DNA from: Anaerolineales bacterium
GTDB lineage: Bacteria; Chloroflexota; Anaerolineae; Anaerolineales; UBA11858
Direction of reading: 5' to 3'
Length of the DNA stretch: 41,344 nucleotides
Assembly: GCA_021108255.1 (NCBI GenBank)
Contig: JAIORG010000265.1
Location: 1 to 41,344, forward strand
Numbering within the stretch: position 1 is the stretch's first letter; each line of letters begins with the position of its first letter. The position numbers and the translations under genes are program-made. Shown piece by piece: positions 8,749 to 15,804 of the stretch. The notes beneath the pieces were generated by a model, which worked only from the letters and a program-made list of their open reading frames with translations, ran no database searches and had not been told where the DNA came from.

Positions 8749-9809
8749 AAACTCAATCATTAAAAGGCCGCGACTTCTTGAAGGAAACTGATTTCACCAG
8801 GGAAGAGATCGAAACTATCCTTGGTGTAGCGGAAGAGCTAAAGCAAGACTACGTAATGGGAAAATATCACGATAACCTTTTGCGAAGCAAAACCTTGTTT
8901 ATGATCTTCTATAACCAGTCTCTGCGTACGCGTAACTCTTTTGAGGCCGGAATGACGCAGCTGGGTGGACATGCCCATTTCCTGGACCCCACAAAGATTT
9001 ACACTCCCGCCCTTGAAGGAAAGGAAATTGCTTACACGACTGAGCGCGTCTCAGACGTCGCTAGAGTACTTTCCCGCATGGGCAATGCCATTGCCATCCG
9101 ATGTTATGGCGATCCGGTAGAGTGGGAATATGGCGGCGCACATGCCCTGTTGAAAGAATTTGCCCGCTGGTCAGATATTCCCATTTTGAACATGGAAGAT
9201 GATATTTACCATCCATTCCAGGGGCTGGCAGACATCTTTACAGTCAAGGAAAAATTCGGCGGTTTTAAAGATGTTAACTTTACCATGTCCTGGGCTTATT
9301 CTCCCAGTGTCCATAAACCTCGTGCAGTGCCGCAATCTGCAATCCTCTATGCTTCGATGATGGGAATGAATGTGACCCTTGCCCATCCAAAGGGCATGGA
9401 ATTGGATCCGGAGGTCATTGCTCAATGCCAGGAATATGCAGGCACTTCAGATGGGGGCTCATTTAAAATTTCCCATGATTTCGAGGCCAGCGCCAAGGAC
9501 GCGCATGTTTTTTATCCTAAAGCATGGTGTCCTGAAACGTTTTTCAAGCCGCCTGTTGGTGAGGACGATCTTCAGAAATCTCAAGAAATTTTTGATCAGC
9601 ATAAGGATTGGAAATGCACTAGCGAAATTATGGATATGGCGGATAAGAACGCGATATATTTACACTGTCTGCCTGCCGACCGCGGATTTGAAGTGACTAA
9701 CGATGTTATTGACAAAACCTCAGGCAAAGGTTGGACTTCGGCAGTATTTGATGAAGCAGAAAACCGTTTGCATGTTCAAAAAGCAGTCATGTCATTGCTG
9801 ATGAAATAA
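8745..9809 (+). CDS. Carbamoyltransferase, N-acyl-ornithine/YgeW-like group
   Basis: A 354-residue aspartate/ornithine carbamoyltransferase family protein. The carbamoyl-phosphate loop SLRTR is at 59-63, HPFQ at 156-159 and HCLP at 307-310. The segments FYNQSLRTRNSFE, SWAYSPSVHKP and DEAENRLHVQKAVM are closer to N-acetyl- or N-succinylornithine carbamoyltransferases than to ordinary ArgF, and HKDWKCT followed by YLHCLPAD also recalls E. coli YgeW, an orphan carbamoyltransferase of the purine-catabolic cluster. The start is a TTG at 8745 overlapping the S-component stop, with GGGAGGAT before it. It lies in a catabolic operon with no arginine gene nearby, so I infer a phosphorolytic direction: a carbamoyl group removed from a ureido compound as carbamoyl phosphate. 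No carbamate kinase is in the window. The family call is firm, the reaction is not. Confidence 0.85.
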   Translation: MKTQSLKGRDFLKETDFTREEIETILGVAEELKQDYVMGKYHDNLLRSKTLFMIFYNQSLRTRNSFEAGMTQLGGHAHFLDPTKIYTPALEGKEIAYTTERVSDVARVLSRMGNAIAIRCYGDPVEWEYGGAHALLKEFARWSDIPILNMEDDIYHPFQGLADIFTVKEKFGGFKDVNFTMSWAYSPSVHKPRAVPQSAILYASMMGMNVTLAHPKGMELDPEVIAQCQEYAGTSDGGSFKISHDFEASAKDAHVFYPKAWCPETFFKPPVGEDDLQKSQEIFDQHKDWKCTSEIMDMADKNAIYLHCLPADRGFEVTNDVIDKTSGKGWTSAVFDEAENRLHVQKAVMSLLMK

Positions 9810-9827
9810 AGGTTCACGGAGAAGCTT

Positions 9828-10754
9828 GTGGTATTAAATTTCGACGTAATTGTTTTAGGCGCTGCCGCCATCGACCATATAGCCAGGGTCGCAAGGCTGC
9901 CAGGTGTAGATGAGATAGTTTTTGCCGAAGAATACACTCGTTATGCTGGTGGCAGTGGAGCCAATATTGCTGCAGGTCTCGCCAAACTTGGCCGATCAGT
10001 AGCTTTTCTTGGAAAAACAGGTGACGACGAGGCTGGAGGATGGCTTCTGAAAGAAATGAATGATAGAGGTATTGATACGGGTGCAATGACCACCGTTGAT
10101 GGAGGTAAATCCGCAGCATGTTTTATTGCTCTTGACGATCAGGGGAACCGTGTAATTTATGCACTTGGCGGTTCCGCGCTCCTGGAGAATGTGGACGAAT
10201 TAGAGCTACCCTTAATTACTGGAGGCCGCGTGATATGTATCAGTGATGCGTATATCACCGTGGCTGTTGCGGCAGCTGAAGCAGCCCGCAACAATGGGAA
10301 AACGGTATTTTTCATTCCAGGAGGGTTAATGGTCACTCACGGATTGAACGATTTGGATCCGATATTAAAAAACACCAACGTACTGGTGGTGAGCAGGAAC
10401 GAAGCGAATATTTTAATGGGAGATTGCTCTCCAAGCGAGGCTGGTCTTTCTCTGAGAGAGACAGGGCCTGAGATCGTTGTGGTAACAATGGGAGCAGATG
10501 GAGCAATTTTTGCAAGTGAAAAAGGAACAGAGATGGTTTCTGCGATTAAAACGTCCGTCATGGATACTACTGGAGCTGGAGACGCTTTTACAGCCGGGCT
10601 TATTAACGCTTATCTCGATGACCTGTCAGGGGTTGATGCTGTGGAAATGGGTTGCGCAATGGCTGCCATTAAGATCAGCCACTTTGGAGCAACTGGCGGA
10701 TTGCCGAACAAATTGGAATTGGAGGAGTTCATTGAAATGAGGAATTCATTATGA
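9828..10754 (+). CDS. PfkB-family carbohydrate/nucleoside kinase
   Basis: A 308-residue ribokinase-fold kinase. The N-terminal family signature GGSGANIAAGLAKLG is at 41-55 and the C-terminal signature DTTGAGDAFTAGL is at 246-258, with the oxyanion-hole GAGD at 249-252 and catalytic Asp252. Members phosphorylate ribose, other sugars or nucleosides with ATP in the cytosol. The start is GTG at 9828 behind GGAGAAG. The gene ends in an ATGA overlap with the zinc alcohol dehydrogenase, so the two are coupled. Together with the ADP-ribosylglycohydrolase at 15805 it recalls the YegU/YegV pairing of E. coli, which hints at a sugar freed from a nucleoside-like compound. Specificity within the family cannot be read. 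Confidence 0.9.
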   Translation: MVLNFDVIVLGAAAIDHIARVARLPGVDEIVFAEEYTRYAGGSGANIAAGLAKLGRSVAFLGKTGDDEAGGWLLKEMNDRGIDTGAMTTVDGGKSAACFIALDDQGNRVIYALGGSALLENVDELELPLITGGRVICISDAYITVAVAAAEAARNNGKTVFFIPGGLMVTHGLNDLDPILKNTNVLVVSRNEANILMGDCSPSEAGLSLRETGPEIVVVTMGADGAIFASEKGTEMVSAIKTSVMDTTGAGDAFTAGLINAYLDDLSGVDAVEMGCAMAAIKISHFGATGGLPNKLELEEFIEMRNSL

Positions 10755-11776
10755 AAGGCTTAGCAGCAGGTAAACCTGGAGAAGCTCTGTTATTTGATTT
10801 TCCACAGCCGGAATTTAACGATGGCGATTTGATGGTAAAGCCATTGGCGTGTGGGATTTGTTCGACAGATGTAAAGATGGTAAACCGTGGGTCAGGCGGC
10901 AATATCGAGTATGCGCTTGGTCATGAAGTAGCCGCGGAAATCGTTGAGGTTTCAGAGACCGAAAAACGATGGGAAGTGGGGCAAAAAGTAGTTGCTGTGC
11001 CTTATTTACCTTGCGGTGTGTGTTACTACTGCCAGCATTCTCAACCAACCCTGTGCAAAAATCTTTTCAGTGTATTTCTTGAACCAGGCGGACTGGCTGA
11101 ATTAGTGAAAATTCCACGTGAGATTGCCAGCCGGGGTACTTTTATCATTCCGGATGATATGCCTGTTGACATAGCCGCTCTTGCAGAGCCATTTGGATGT
11201 GTGATCAAAGGCATCGAGGACGTGGGGTTAAAAACAGGAGATTCGGTTTTGATTGTCGGTGATGGCCCGATGGGTGCGATCGCCGCGGCTGTAAGCAGTT
11301 ATTATGGAGCCAATATGGTTATGGTTGCCGGACTGACTCCTCATCGATTGGCAGTGGTAGACCAGTATTTCGCTGATGTCGTTATCGATGTCACTAAAAG
11401 CGACCTTCAAGCCGAGGTTAATGAATATACCCATGGTCGCGGAGCGGATATAGTCCTATCTGCCGTTTCCAGCGCAGAAGCTTTGACCAGCGCAATCGAA
11501 TGTGTGCGCCCAGGTGGACGGGTTAACGCCTTCGCCGGGGTGGAGGATGGCACAATAATCTCTCTTGATCTAAAAAAATTGCATTACCAGCAGTACCATA
11601 TGACTGGGTCATTTGGGGTTGGCCCCGAGCACTTGTTTAAGGCGTTAGATATGTTTGCCTCCGGGAAGGTTGATGTAGCTCCTGTCATCTCAGCTCATTT
11701 TCCTTTTGCTCAAGCCGTTGATGCAATTGCGTATGCCAGAGACAGAGTAGGCCTTAAAGCAATGGTCAATTTTTAG
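10751..11776 (+). CDS. Zinc-dependent alcohol/polyol dehydrogenase (MDR family)
   Basis: A 341-residue medium-chain dehydrogenase of the sorbitol/threonine dehydrogenase type. The catalytic zinc site is shown by CGIC (Cys34/37) with GHE at 57-59, and the structural zinc by Cys88, Cys91, Cys94 and Cys102. The Rossmann glycine motif is VLIVGDGPMGA near 166-176. Such enzymes oxidise a secondary alcohol of a polyol or sugar acid to a ketone with NAD(P)+. The start overlaps the stop of the PfkB kinase (ATGA). Between two sugar kinases and before an aldolase, the likely job is to make a ketose or keto-sugar phosphate for cleavage. The 131-base gap after it is the largest inside the sugar block. Confidence 0.9.
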   Translation: MKGLAAGKPGEALLFDFPQPEFNDGDLMVKPLACGICSTDVKMVNRGSGGNIEYALGHEVAAEIVEVSETEKRWEVGQKVVAVPYLPCGVCYYCQHSQPTLCKNLFSVFLEPGGLAELVKIPREIASRGTFIIPDDMPVDIAALAEPFGCVIKGIEDVGLKTGDSVLIVGDGPMGAIAAAVSSYYGANMVMVAGLTPHRLAVVDQYFADVVIDVTKSDLQAEVNEYTHGRGADIVLSAVSSAEALTSAIECVRPGGRVNAFAGVEDGTIISLDLKKLHYQQYHMTGSFGVGPEHLFKALDMFASGKVDVAPVISAHFPFAQAVDAIAYARDRVGLKAMVNF

Positions 11777-11907
11777 CAGGGTAATATTTTGAGGAGGACT
11801 CTCGTTACAGGGTAGTAAACCTCAAAGTTTGGGAGTCGTTTTGACGATATAAAGCCCAGCACTGGTGGGCATCAAATATATGTAGATGAACTTTAACGAG
11901 GTATATA
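11777..11907 (+). promoter_or_regulatory. Structured leader region before the aldolase gene
   Basis: This 131-base gap contains several short inverted repeats in a row: GACTC at 11797-11801 with GAGTC at 11833-11837, TCGT/ACGA at 11836-11839 and 11844-11847 around a TTTG loop, and GCCCA/TGGGC at 11854-11858 and 11866-11870. The aldolase ribosome binding site ACGAGGTAT follows. The elements could fold as a series of hairpins in a transcript leader, or some could be protein sites. I recognise no known riboswitch class here, and no U-tract terminator is visible. Confidence 0.3.
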
Positions 11908-12690
11908 ATGAAAGAACACCGCATACGACGCTTGTTTGCTGAAGATAAACGAATTGTGATTGTTGCTTTTGATCATGCAGCCTTCATGGGGCCAATTAGA
12001 GGATTAGAAAACCCGGGACAACTCATCGATGATATTGTCGACACCGGAATAGATTCGGTATTGACCACAATGGGAATTGCCCGTATGTTTTGTGAAAAAT
12101 TTGGACATCTAGGTTTGATTCTCCGTGTAGATGGTGGAGCAACCATGCGCAGTCCAATTATGGGGGACATCGAGTTGAGTTTCTCTGTTGAGGATGCCCT
12201 CCGCCTGGGAGCTGATGCCGTTGCCTGTATGGGAATGATCGGCTTTGATGAAGAGCCATCCTCGCTGCGCAATCTGGCCGCGCTTTCCTCGCAATCAGCT
12301 GAATGGAATATGCCTCTGTTGGCAGAAATGCTTGTCAAGGGCACAAACGATGGAAAGGTGACCGTCGAAGATGTCGAATTTGCAATGAGGATTGGTGTCG
12401 AGCTGGGAGCTGATCTTATCAAGGCTCCTTATGCTGGTCCGGCTTCTGATTTTGCGACAGCCATCCAGAGCTGCTATCGCCCAGTTGTCGTGCTGGGTGG
12501 GGCAAAAATGGATGAACCAGCTGCGTTGTTGGAGAATATCGCAGAAGCAATAGAAGCCGGCGCCAACGGGGTGGCGATAGGAAGAAATGTTTGGCAGCAC
12601 CCCAATCCTGCCAGTGTGTGCAGGGCTTTAGTCGCTTTAGTTCACGGCGGCGCCAATGTTTCCCAGGCTTTAAAGGAGATAACGGATTGA
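11908..12690 (+). CDS. Class I aldolase, DeoC/LsrF/DhnA-like family
   Basis: A 260-residue TIM-barrel protein related to archaeal-type class I fructose-bisphosphate aldolase and LsrF. FDHAAFMGP at 21-29 matches the N-terminal DHG/DHA motif, Lys172 in ADLIKAPY is the likely Schiff-base lysine, and VVLGGAK and GVAIGRNVWQH near the C-terminus match the phosphate-binding end of the barrel. The family cleaves or transfers ketose phosphates, giving a triose phosphate or an acyl/aldehyde product. It overlaps the FGGY kinase by 4 bases (TTGA), so kinase and aldolase are made together. The expected route is kinase to ketose phosphate, then aldol cleavage. Alternatives are an LsrF-like thiolase or a 2-amino-3,7-dideoxyheptulosonate synthase-like enzyme; the sugar-operon context favours aldolase. 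Confidence 0.85.
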   Translation: MKEHRIRRLFAEDKRIVIVAFDHAAFMGPIRGLENPGQLIDDIVDTGIDSVLTTMGIARMFCEKFGHLGLILRVDGGATMRSPIMGDIELSFSVEDALRLGADAVACMGMIGFDEEPSSLRNLAALSSQSAEWNMPLLAEMLVKGTNDGKVTVEDVEFAMRIGVELGADLIKAPYAGPASDFATAIQSCYRPVVVLGGAKMDEPAALLENIAEAIEAGANGVAIGRNVWQHPNPASVCRALVALVHGGANVSQALKEITD

Positions 12691-14189
12691 GTAAGTTGAT
12701 TGTCGGGTTAGATATTGGCACTTCGTCTGTAAAAGCTGGACTGTTCGATCTGAAAGGTCGAGAAGTTGCAATATCACGCGCCAATTACGGAATTTATTCT
12801 CCTCATCCTGAATGGACGGAACAGGACCCGAATGAATGGTGGGAGGGAGCCAAAAAAGTTCTCACCGAAATTATGGAAGGAATCGACCCCGCCAGTGTCG
12901 CAGGAGTGGGATTGAGCGGTCAATGCCCCGGTCATGTGTTGGTAGACGAATCAGACAATGCTATCGGCAAAGCTATCATTTGGAGAGACAGGCGCGCTAA
13001 AAAAGAAGCTAAATGGCTGGCAGAGAATATATCTGGAGCGCAGGCAGTCGAATGGATCGGCACTTCAATAGGGGAAGACCCAGCCATGCCACCCGCCAGG
13101 TTGCTCTGGATCCGTGACAATTTACCAGTCGATTGGGATAAAGCACGGGTTATTCTTCAGCCGAAAGATTATATCGGTTTGAAATTGACTGGTGAAGCGA
13201 AGACAGATATTCACAGTGCGTATAGTCTTGTAAATCCGGATACAGGGAAATACGAAGAAGATTATTTTGTTCTGCTGGGCCTGTCCACGAATCAGATGCC
13301 GGATGCTCTCTCGCTAACTGAACCATTAGGGGTTGTTTCAAAGAGCGCGGGAGAAAAAACAGGGTTGCCATTTGGGATACCTGTTATTGTAGGAACAATA
13401 GATGCCTGGTGCGAAAACCTGGCAGGTGGAGTTACCCAGGCGGGAGGCGCTGTAGATGTTTCCGGAACATCTGAAATGATCTCGATGTACTCGGAAGCAG
13501 AATACCCGGGAGGTCCAGTATTTTTGGCAAGGCTTGGAGATGACCTGCGGTTTCTTTGCGGTCCCACTCAGGCTGGTGGCGATACCCTGAGGTGGCTTTC
13601 GGATGGTTTTCTTCAGCAGAGCAGTACGCACAGCCGGTTCAACCAGCTGCAGTCGCTGGCAGAGGAAGTTTCAGCTGGAAGTGATGGGGTAATTTTCCTT
13701 CCCTATTTGTATGGCGAAAGAGCACCCATCTGGGACCCAAACGCCAGGGCAGGATTCCTCGGTCTCGCAGGGGCGCACGACTTGCGGCATTGTGTCCGGG
13801 CAGTATACGAAGGGGTGGGCTATGCAATCAGAAACGTTCTGGAAATATGCGAGCGGATTAACGCGAAAGAAGCAGAGTATCTAACAATCTGCGGCGGTGG
13901 TTCGCAGAGCAGGTTCTGGAACCAAATTAAAGCAGATATTATCCAGCGGCCTGTAAAACCTGTTGAAATCAAAGAATCGGCATGTTTAGGAGCAGCGATT
14001 TTAGCCAGTGTGGGAGTCGGGATATTCCCGAAAATACAGGAAGCCTGCTCCCATATGCTGCGTTTCAAAGAGACGATCGAGCCAAATATTTTGAATGCGG
14101 CTGTGTATGAAGATTTGTTCCAAAAATACTTGGATATTTACCCGGGTTTGAAGCCAGTGTTTTCCACTAAAGAAGTGAGGGATCAATAA
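12687..14189 (+). CDS. FGGY-family sugar kinase (xylulokinase-like)
   Basis: A 500-residue two-domain carbohydrate kinase. The phosphate-1 motif VGLDIGTSSVKAGLFD is at 6-21, the catalytic base is likely Asp239 in VGTIDAWCENLAGG, and GGGSQSRFWNQIKADII is the C-terminal adenosine-binding motif. The frame is open from 12591, but that would overlap the aldolase by 100 bases; the TTG at 12687 fits better, overlapping the aldolase stop by 4 bases with AAAGGAGA before it and placing the kinase motif near residue 6 as in relatives. FGGY enzymes phosphorylate ketopentoses, ketohexoses or polyols with ATP. Two kinases of different folds in one block may serve two sugar intermediates or two positions of one sugar. 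Exact substrate unknown. Confidence 0.92.
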   Translation: MSKLIVGLDIGTSSVKAGLFDLKGREVAISRANYGIYSPHPEWTEQDPNEWWEGAKKVLTEIMEGIDPASVAGVGLSGQCPGHVLVDESDNAIGKAIIWRDRRAKKEAKWLAENISGAQAVEWIGTSIGEDPAMPPARLLWIRDNLPVDWDKARVILQPKDYIGLKLTGEAKTDIHSAYSLVNPDTGKYEEDYFVLLGLSTNQMPDALSLTEPLGVVSKSAGEKTGLPFGIPVIVGTIDAWCENLAGGVTQAGGAVDVSGTSEMISMYSEAEYPGGPVFLARLGDDLRFLCGPTQAGGDTLRWLSDGFLQQSSTHSRFNQLQSLAEEVSAGSDGVIFLPYLYGERAPIWDPNARAGFLGLAGAHDLRHCVRAVYEGVGYAIRNVLEICERINAKEAEYLTICGGGSQSRFWNQIKADIIQRPVKPVEIKESACLGAAILASVGVGIFPKIQEACSHMLRFKETIEPNILNAAVYEDLFQKYLDIYPGLKPVFSTKEVRDQ

Positions 14190-14203
14190 ATAGTCAACTA
14201 ATT

Positions 14204-15139
14204 GTGCAAGTCGCTCGCTTATATTACGAACATAACCTAACCCAGCAGCAAATTGCGGGAAGGTTAAACATAACCCGGCAGAAAGTATCGCGATTACTTA
14301 TCCAGGGGAGAGATGATGGGATCGTTAATATAGTCATCAATGACCCGACACCTTCAGAGCCAGACCTTGAGGCGGAATTGGTAGAAACCTTTCATCTAAA
14401 CAAAGTTGTCTTGACTGAAGGTGTTGGTTTAGACCAGGAAGGTTTAAGACATAGCGTTGGAGTAGCGGCTTCTGTTTATCTACAGCAAATAGTGAAAGAC
14501 GATGATTGTGTTGGAGTTGGATGGGGAAGAACCCTGTTTTCAGTAGTGAGCAATCTTCAAAATAGCAAAGATATGCGGATTAATGTGGTCCCAATGATTG
14601 GGGGGGCGGGCGATATGGCTCCATCTTTCCAGGTAAATGAGTTGGTTCGACTTCTGGCAGAAGCATTTGGAGGGACTTATCGTCCGATTTATGCCCCAGC
14701 TTTCACTCAAGATATTAATGAATGGAAAGCAATCATGGATACACACGAGGTAAGACAAATTGCCAAGCTCTGGCCGAAGTTGGATATAGCTGTTGTGGGA
14801 ATTGGACATGTAGAGTTCCAGAAAAAGTCATCTATGTTTTTTACCGATCATATGACAGCTGCTTCACTGGCCAAGTTGAAATCGGAAGGTGGAGTTGGTG
14901 ATATATGCGGCAACTTTTTCGATATCCAGGGAAAACCCGTAATGGATGATCCCGGTATAGTGGGGGTAAACCTGGAGCAGCTTCGGAAAATACCGGAGGT
15001 TATTGTTCCTGCTGGCGGAATAGAAAAAACTCAGGCGTTGGTAGGTGCATTACGGGGAGGTTATATCAAAACCTTAGTCACTGATGTAGTCACTGCTAGA
15101 GAGGTGCTAGCAATGCAATGCAAGGAGGTGATACTATGA
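14204..15139 (+). CDS. SorC-family transcriptional regulator
   Basis: A 311-residue regulator with an N-terminal helix-turn-helix at about 12-32 (LTQQQIAGRLNITRQKVSRL) and a C-terminal sugar-phosphate-binding domain with the family's features (VGVGWGRTL, IVGVNLEQL, VVTDVVTAREVL). SorC proteins are repressors or activators released by a phosphorylated sugar made in the pathway they control, so the ligand may be a product of the kinases just upstream. The start is GTG at 14204, 14 bases after the FGGY stop; there is no closer strong ribosome binding site and no ATG in frame between the last upstream stop and 14204, so a slightly longer N-terminus from a rare codon cannot be excluded. It is the only transcription factor seen in the catabolic island. 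Confidence 0.9.
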   Translation: MQVARLYYEHNLTQQQIAGRLNITRQKVSRLLIQGRDDGIVNIVINDPTPSEPDLEAELVETFHLNKVVLTEGVGLDQEGLRHSVGVAASVYLQQIVKDDDCVGVGWGRTLFSVVSNLQNSKDMRINVVPMIGGAGDMAPSFQVNELVRLLAEAFGGTYRPIYAPAFTQDINEWKAIMDTHEVRQIAKLWPKLDIAVVGIGHVEFQKKSSMFFTDHMTAASLAKLKSEGGVGDICGNFFDIQGKPVMDDPGIVGVNLEQLRKIPEVIVPAGGIEKTQALVGALRGGYIKTLVTDVVTAREVLAMQCKEVIL

Positions 15140-15162
15140 GAAATTCTCGGGTTGGAGCTTGA
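15136..15162 (+). other. Eight-codon ORF with near-ideal ribosome binding site
   Basis: The last codons of the SorC gene contain AAGGAGGTGAT, a near-full anti-Shine-Dalgarno match, seven bases before an ATG at 15136 that overlaps the SorC stop (ATGA). The reading frame is only MRNSRVGA before a TGA at 15160-15162. That ATG is in frame with the lipoprotein start at 15250. It may be the stump of a lost gene, a coupling or leader peptide, or chance use of Lys-Glu-Val codons in SorC. Confidence 0.3.
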
Positions 15163-15189
15163 GTAGTTCTTTCCCGAATAGAAAGCATT

Positions 15190-15214
15190 CGATACTACAA
15201 TAAACACTGTATCG
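15190..15214. repeat. Inverted repeat CGATAC/GTATCG, possible operator
   Basis: CGATAC at 15190-15195 and its exact reverse complement at 15209-15214 are separated by 13 AT-rich bases, about two helical turns centre to centre. The site lies 36 bases before the lipoprotein start and directly after the regulator gene, a natural place for a SorC-type operator. No matching copy was found in the other gaps of the island, so the assignment is weak. Confidence 0.3.
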
Positions 15215-15249
15215 GAAGATTAATTATCTTATTTAAGAGGAGCACAACA

Positions 15250-15741
15250 ATGAGAAAGAGTATTTTTGTATTAATTATCGTGTTATTGACAGCTGGAATG
15301 CTGGCTGGCTGCGCACAAGAAGGCGAAGTCGGCGATGCGATCTTGACAATCACCGGTGATATCAAAACCACCAATTCTGGCGACAATTATGTCTTTGACG
15401 AAGCCAGATTTGAAGAACATAAAGTGGAATTGGTTATTGATGATGTCTGGATGGGTGAAGGCCAGGAATATGCTGGTATTTTACTCTCTGAAATAATTGA
15501 CATTGTCAAACCCGGATCAGATGCAACCATAATCAGCGTTATCGCGGTTGACGGAAAATCTGCAGAGGTTGCCATCGAAGATGCCAAGAATATGGATATC
15601 TTGATGGTTCACTATCTGAGCGGCGCTCTCCTTGGTGATGACCTTGGCGGCCCGGTGAAGATTGCTTTTGGTGCCGACGCACAAGAAGTATATCCCGACG
15701 ACAGCTGGATGTGGTGGGTAGCCGAACTTAAGTTCAAATAG
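15250..15741 (+). CDS. Lipoprotein with molybdopterin-binding-oxidoreductase-like domain
   Basis: A 163-residue exported protein. Residues 1-20 are a lipoprotein signal with lipobox LAGC and lipidated Cys21. The remainder (LTITGDIK, GILLSEIIDIVKPGSDA, VIAVDGKSAEVAIEDA, SWMWWVAELKF) follows the pattern of the sulfite-oxidase-type molybdopterin-binding domain in short form. The only Cys is the lipidated one, so the cysteine that ligates molybdenum in that family is missing; I infer a cofactor-free binding or scaffold protein. A good ribosome binding site (AAGAGGAG) precedes the ATG. It is followed by a strong hairpin. A link to the AOR genes, which also need a pterin cofactor, is tempting but unproven. 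Confidence 0.7.
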   Translation: MRKSIFVLIIVLLTAGMLAGCAQEGEVGDAILTITGDIKTTNSGDNYVFDEARFEEHKVELVIDDVWMGEGQEYAGILLSEIIDIVKPGSDATIISVIAVDGKSAEVAIEDAKNMDILMVHYLSGALLGDDLGGPVKIAFGADAQEVYPDDSWMWWVAELKFK

Positions 15742-15758
15742 GGTAAATCCTATCATTG

Positions 15759-15794
15759 ACATGAGGGGCGTGAATCAATTTGCGCCCCTCATGT
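15759..15794. terminator. 12-bp perfect hairpin after the lipoprotein gene, no U-tract
   Basis: Arms at 15759-15770 and 15783-15794 are exact reverse complements (core CATGAGGGGCG) around a 12-base loop. It starts 18 bases after the lipoprotein stop and ends 10 bases before the next ATG. The bases that follow are A-rich rather than T-rich, so it is not a classical intrinsic terminator; it could be a U-less terminator, an mRNA-stabilising end or a block on ribosome access to the next gene, which has no visible ribosome binding site. Confidence 0.5.
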
Positions 15795-15804
15795 AAAAAA
15801 ACTA

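Noticed and set aside
8745-9809. Ordinary anabolic ornithine carbamoyltransferase (argF)
   Set aside because: Motifs fit the N-acylornithine/YgeW side better and no arginine gene is near, while transporter and sugar genes are directly coupled.
12591-12686. Longer N-terminus of the FGGY kinase from an upstream in-frame ATG
   Set aside because: It would lie inside the aldolase gene and push the kinase phosphate motif 32 residues in; the TTG at 12687 has a good ribosome binding site and a coupled overlap.
12419-12784. 121-codon minus-strand ORF across the aldolase-kinase joint
   Set aside because: Composition is typical of a shadow frame, with no start signal, and both plus-strand genes are certain.
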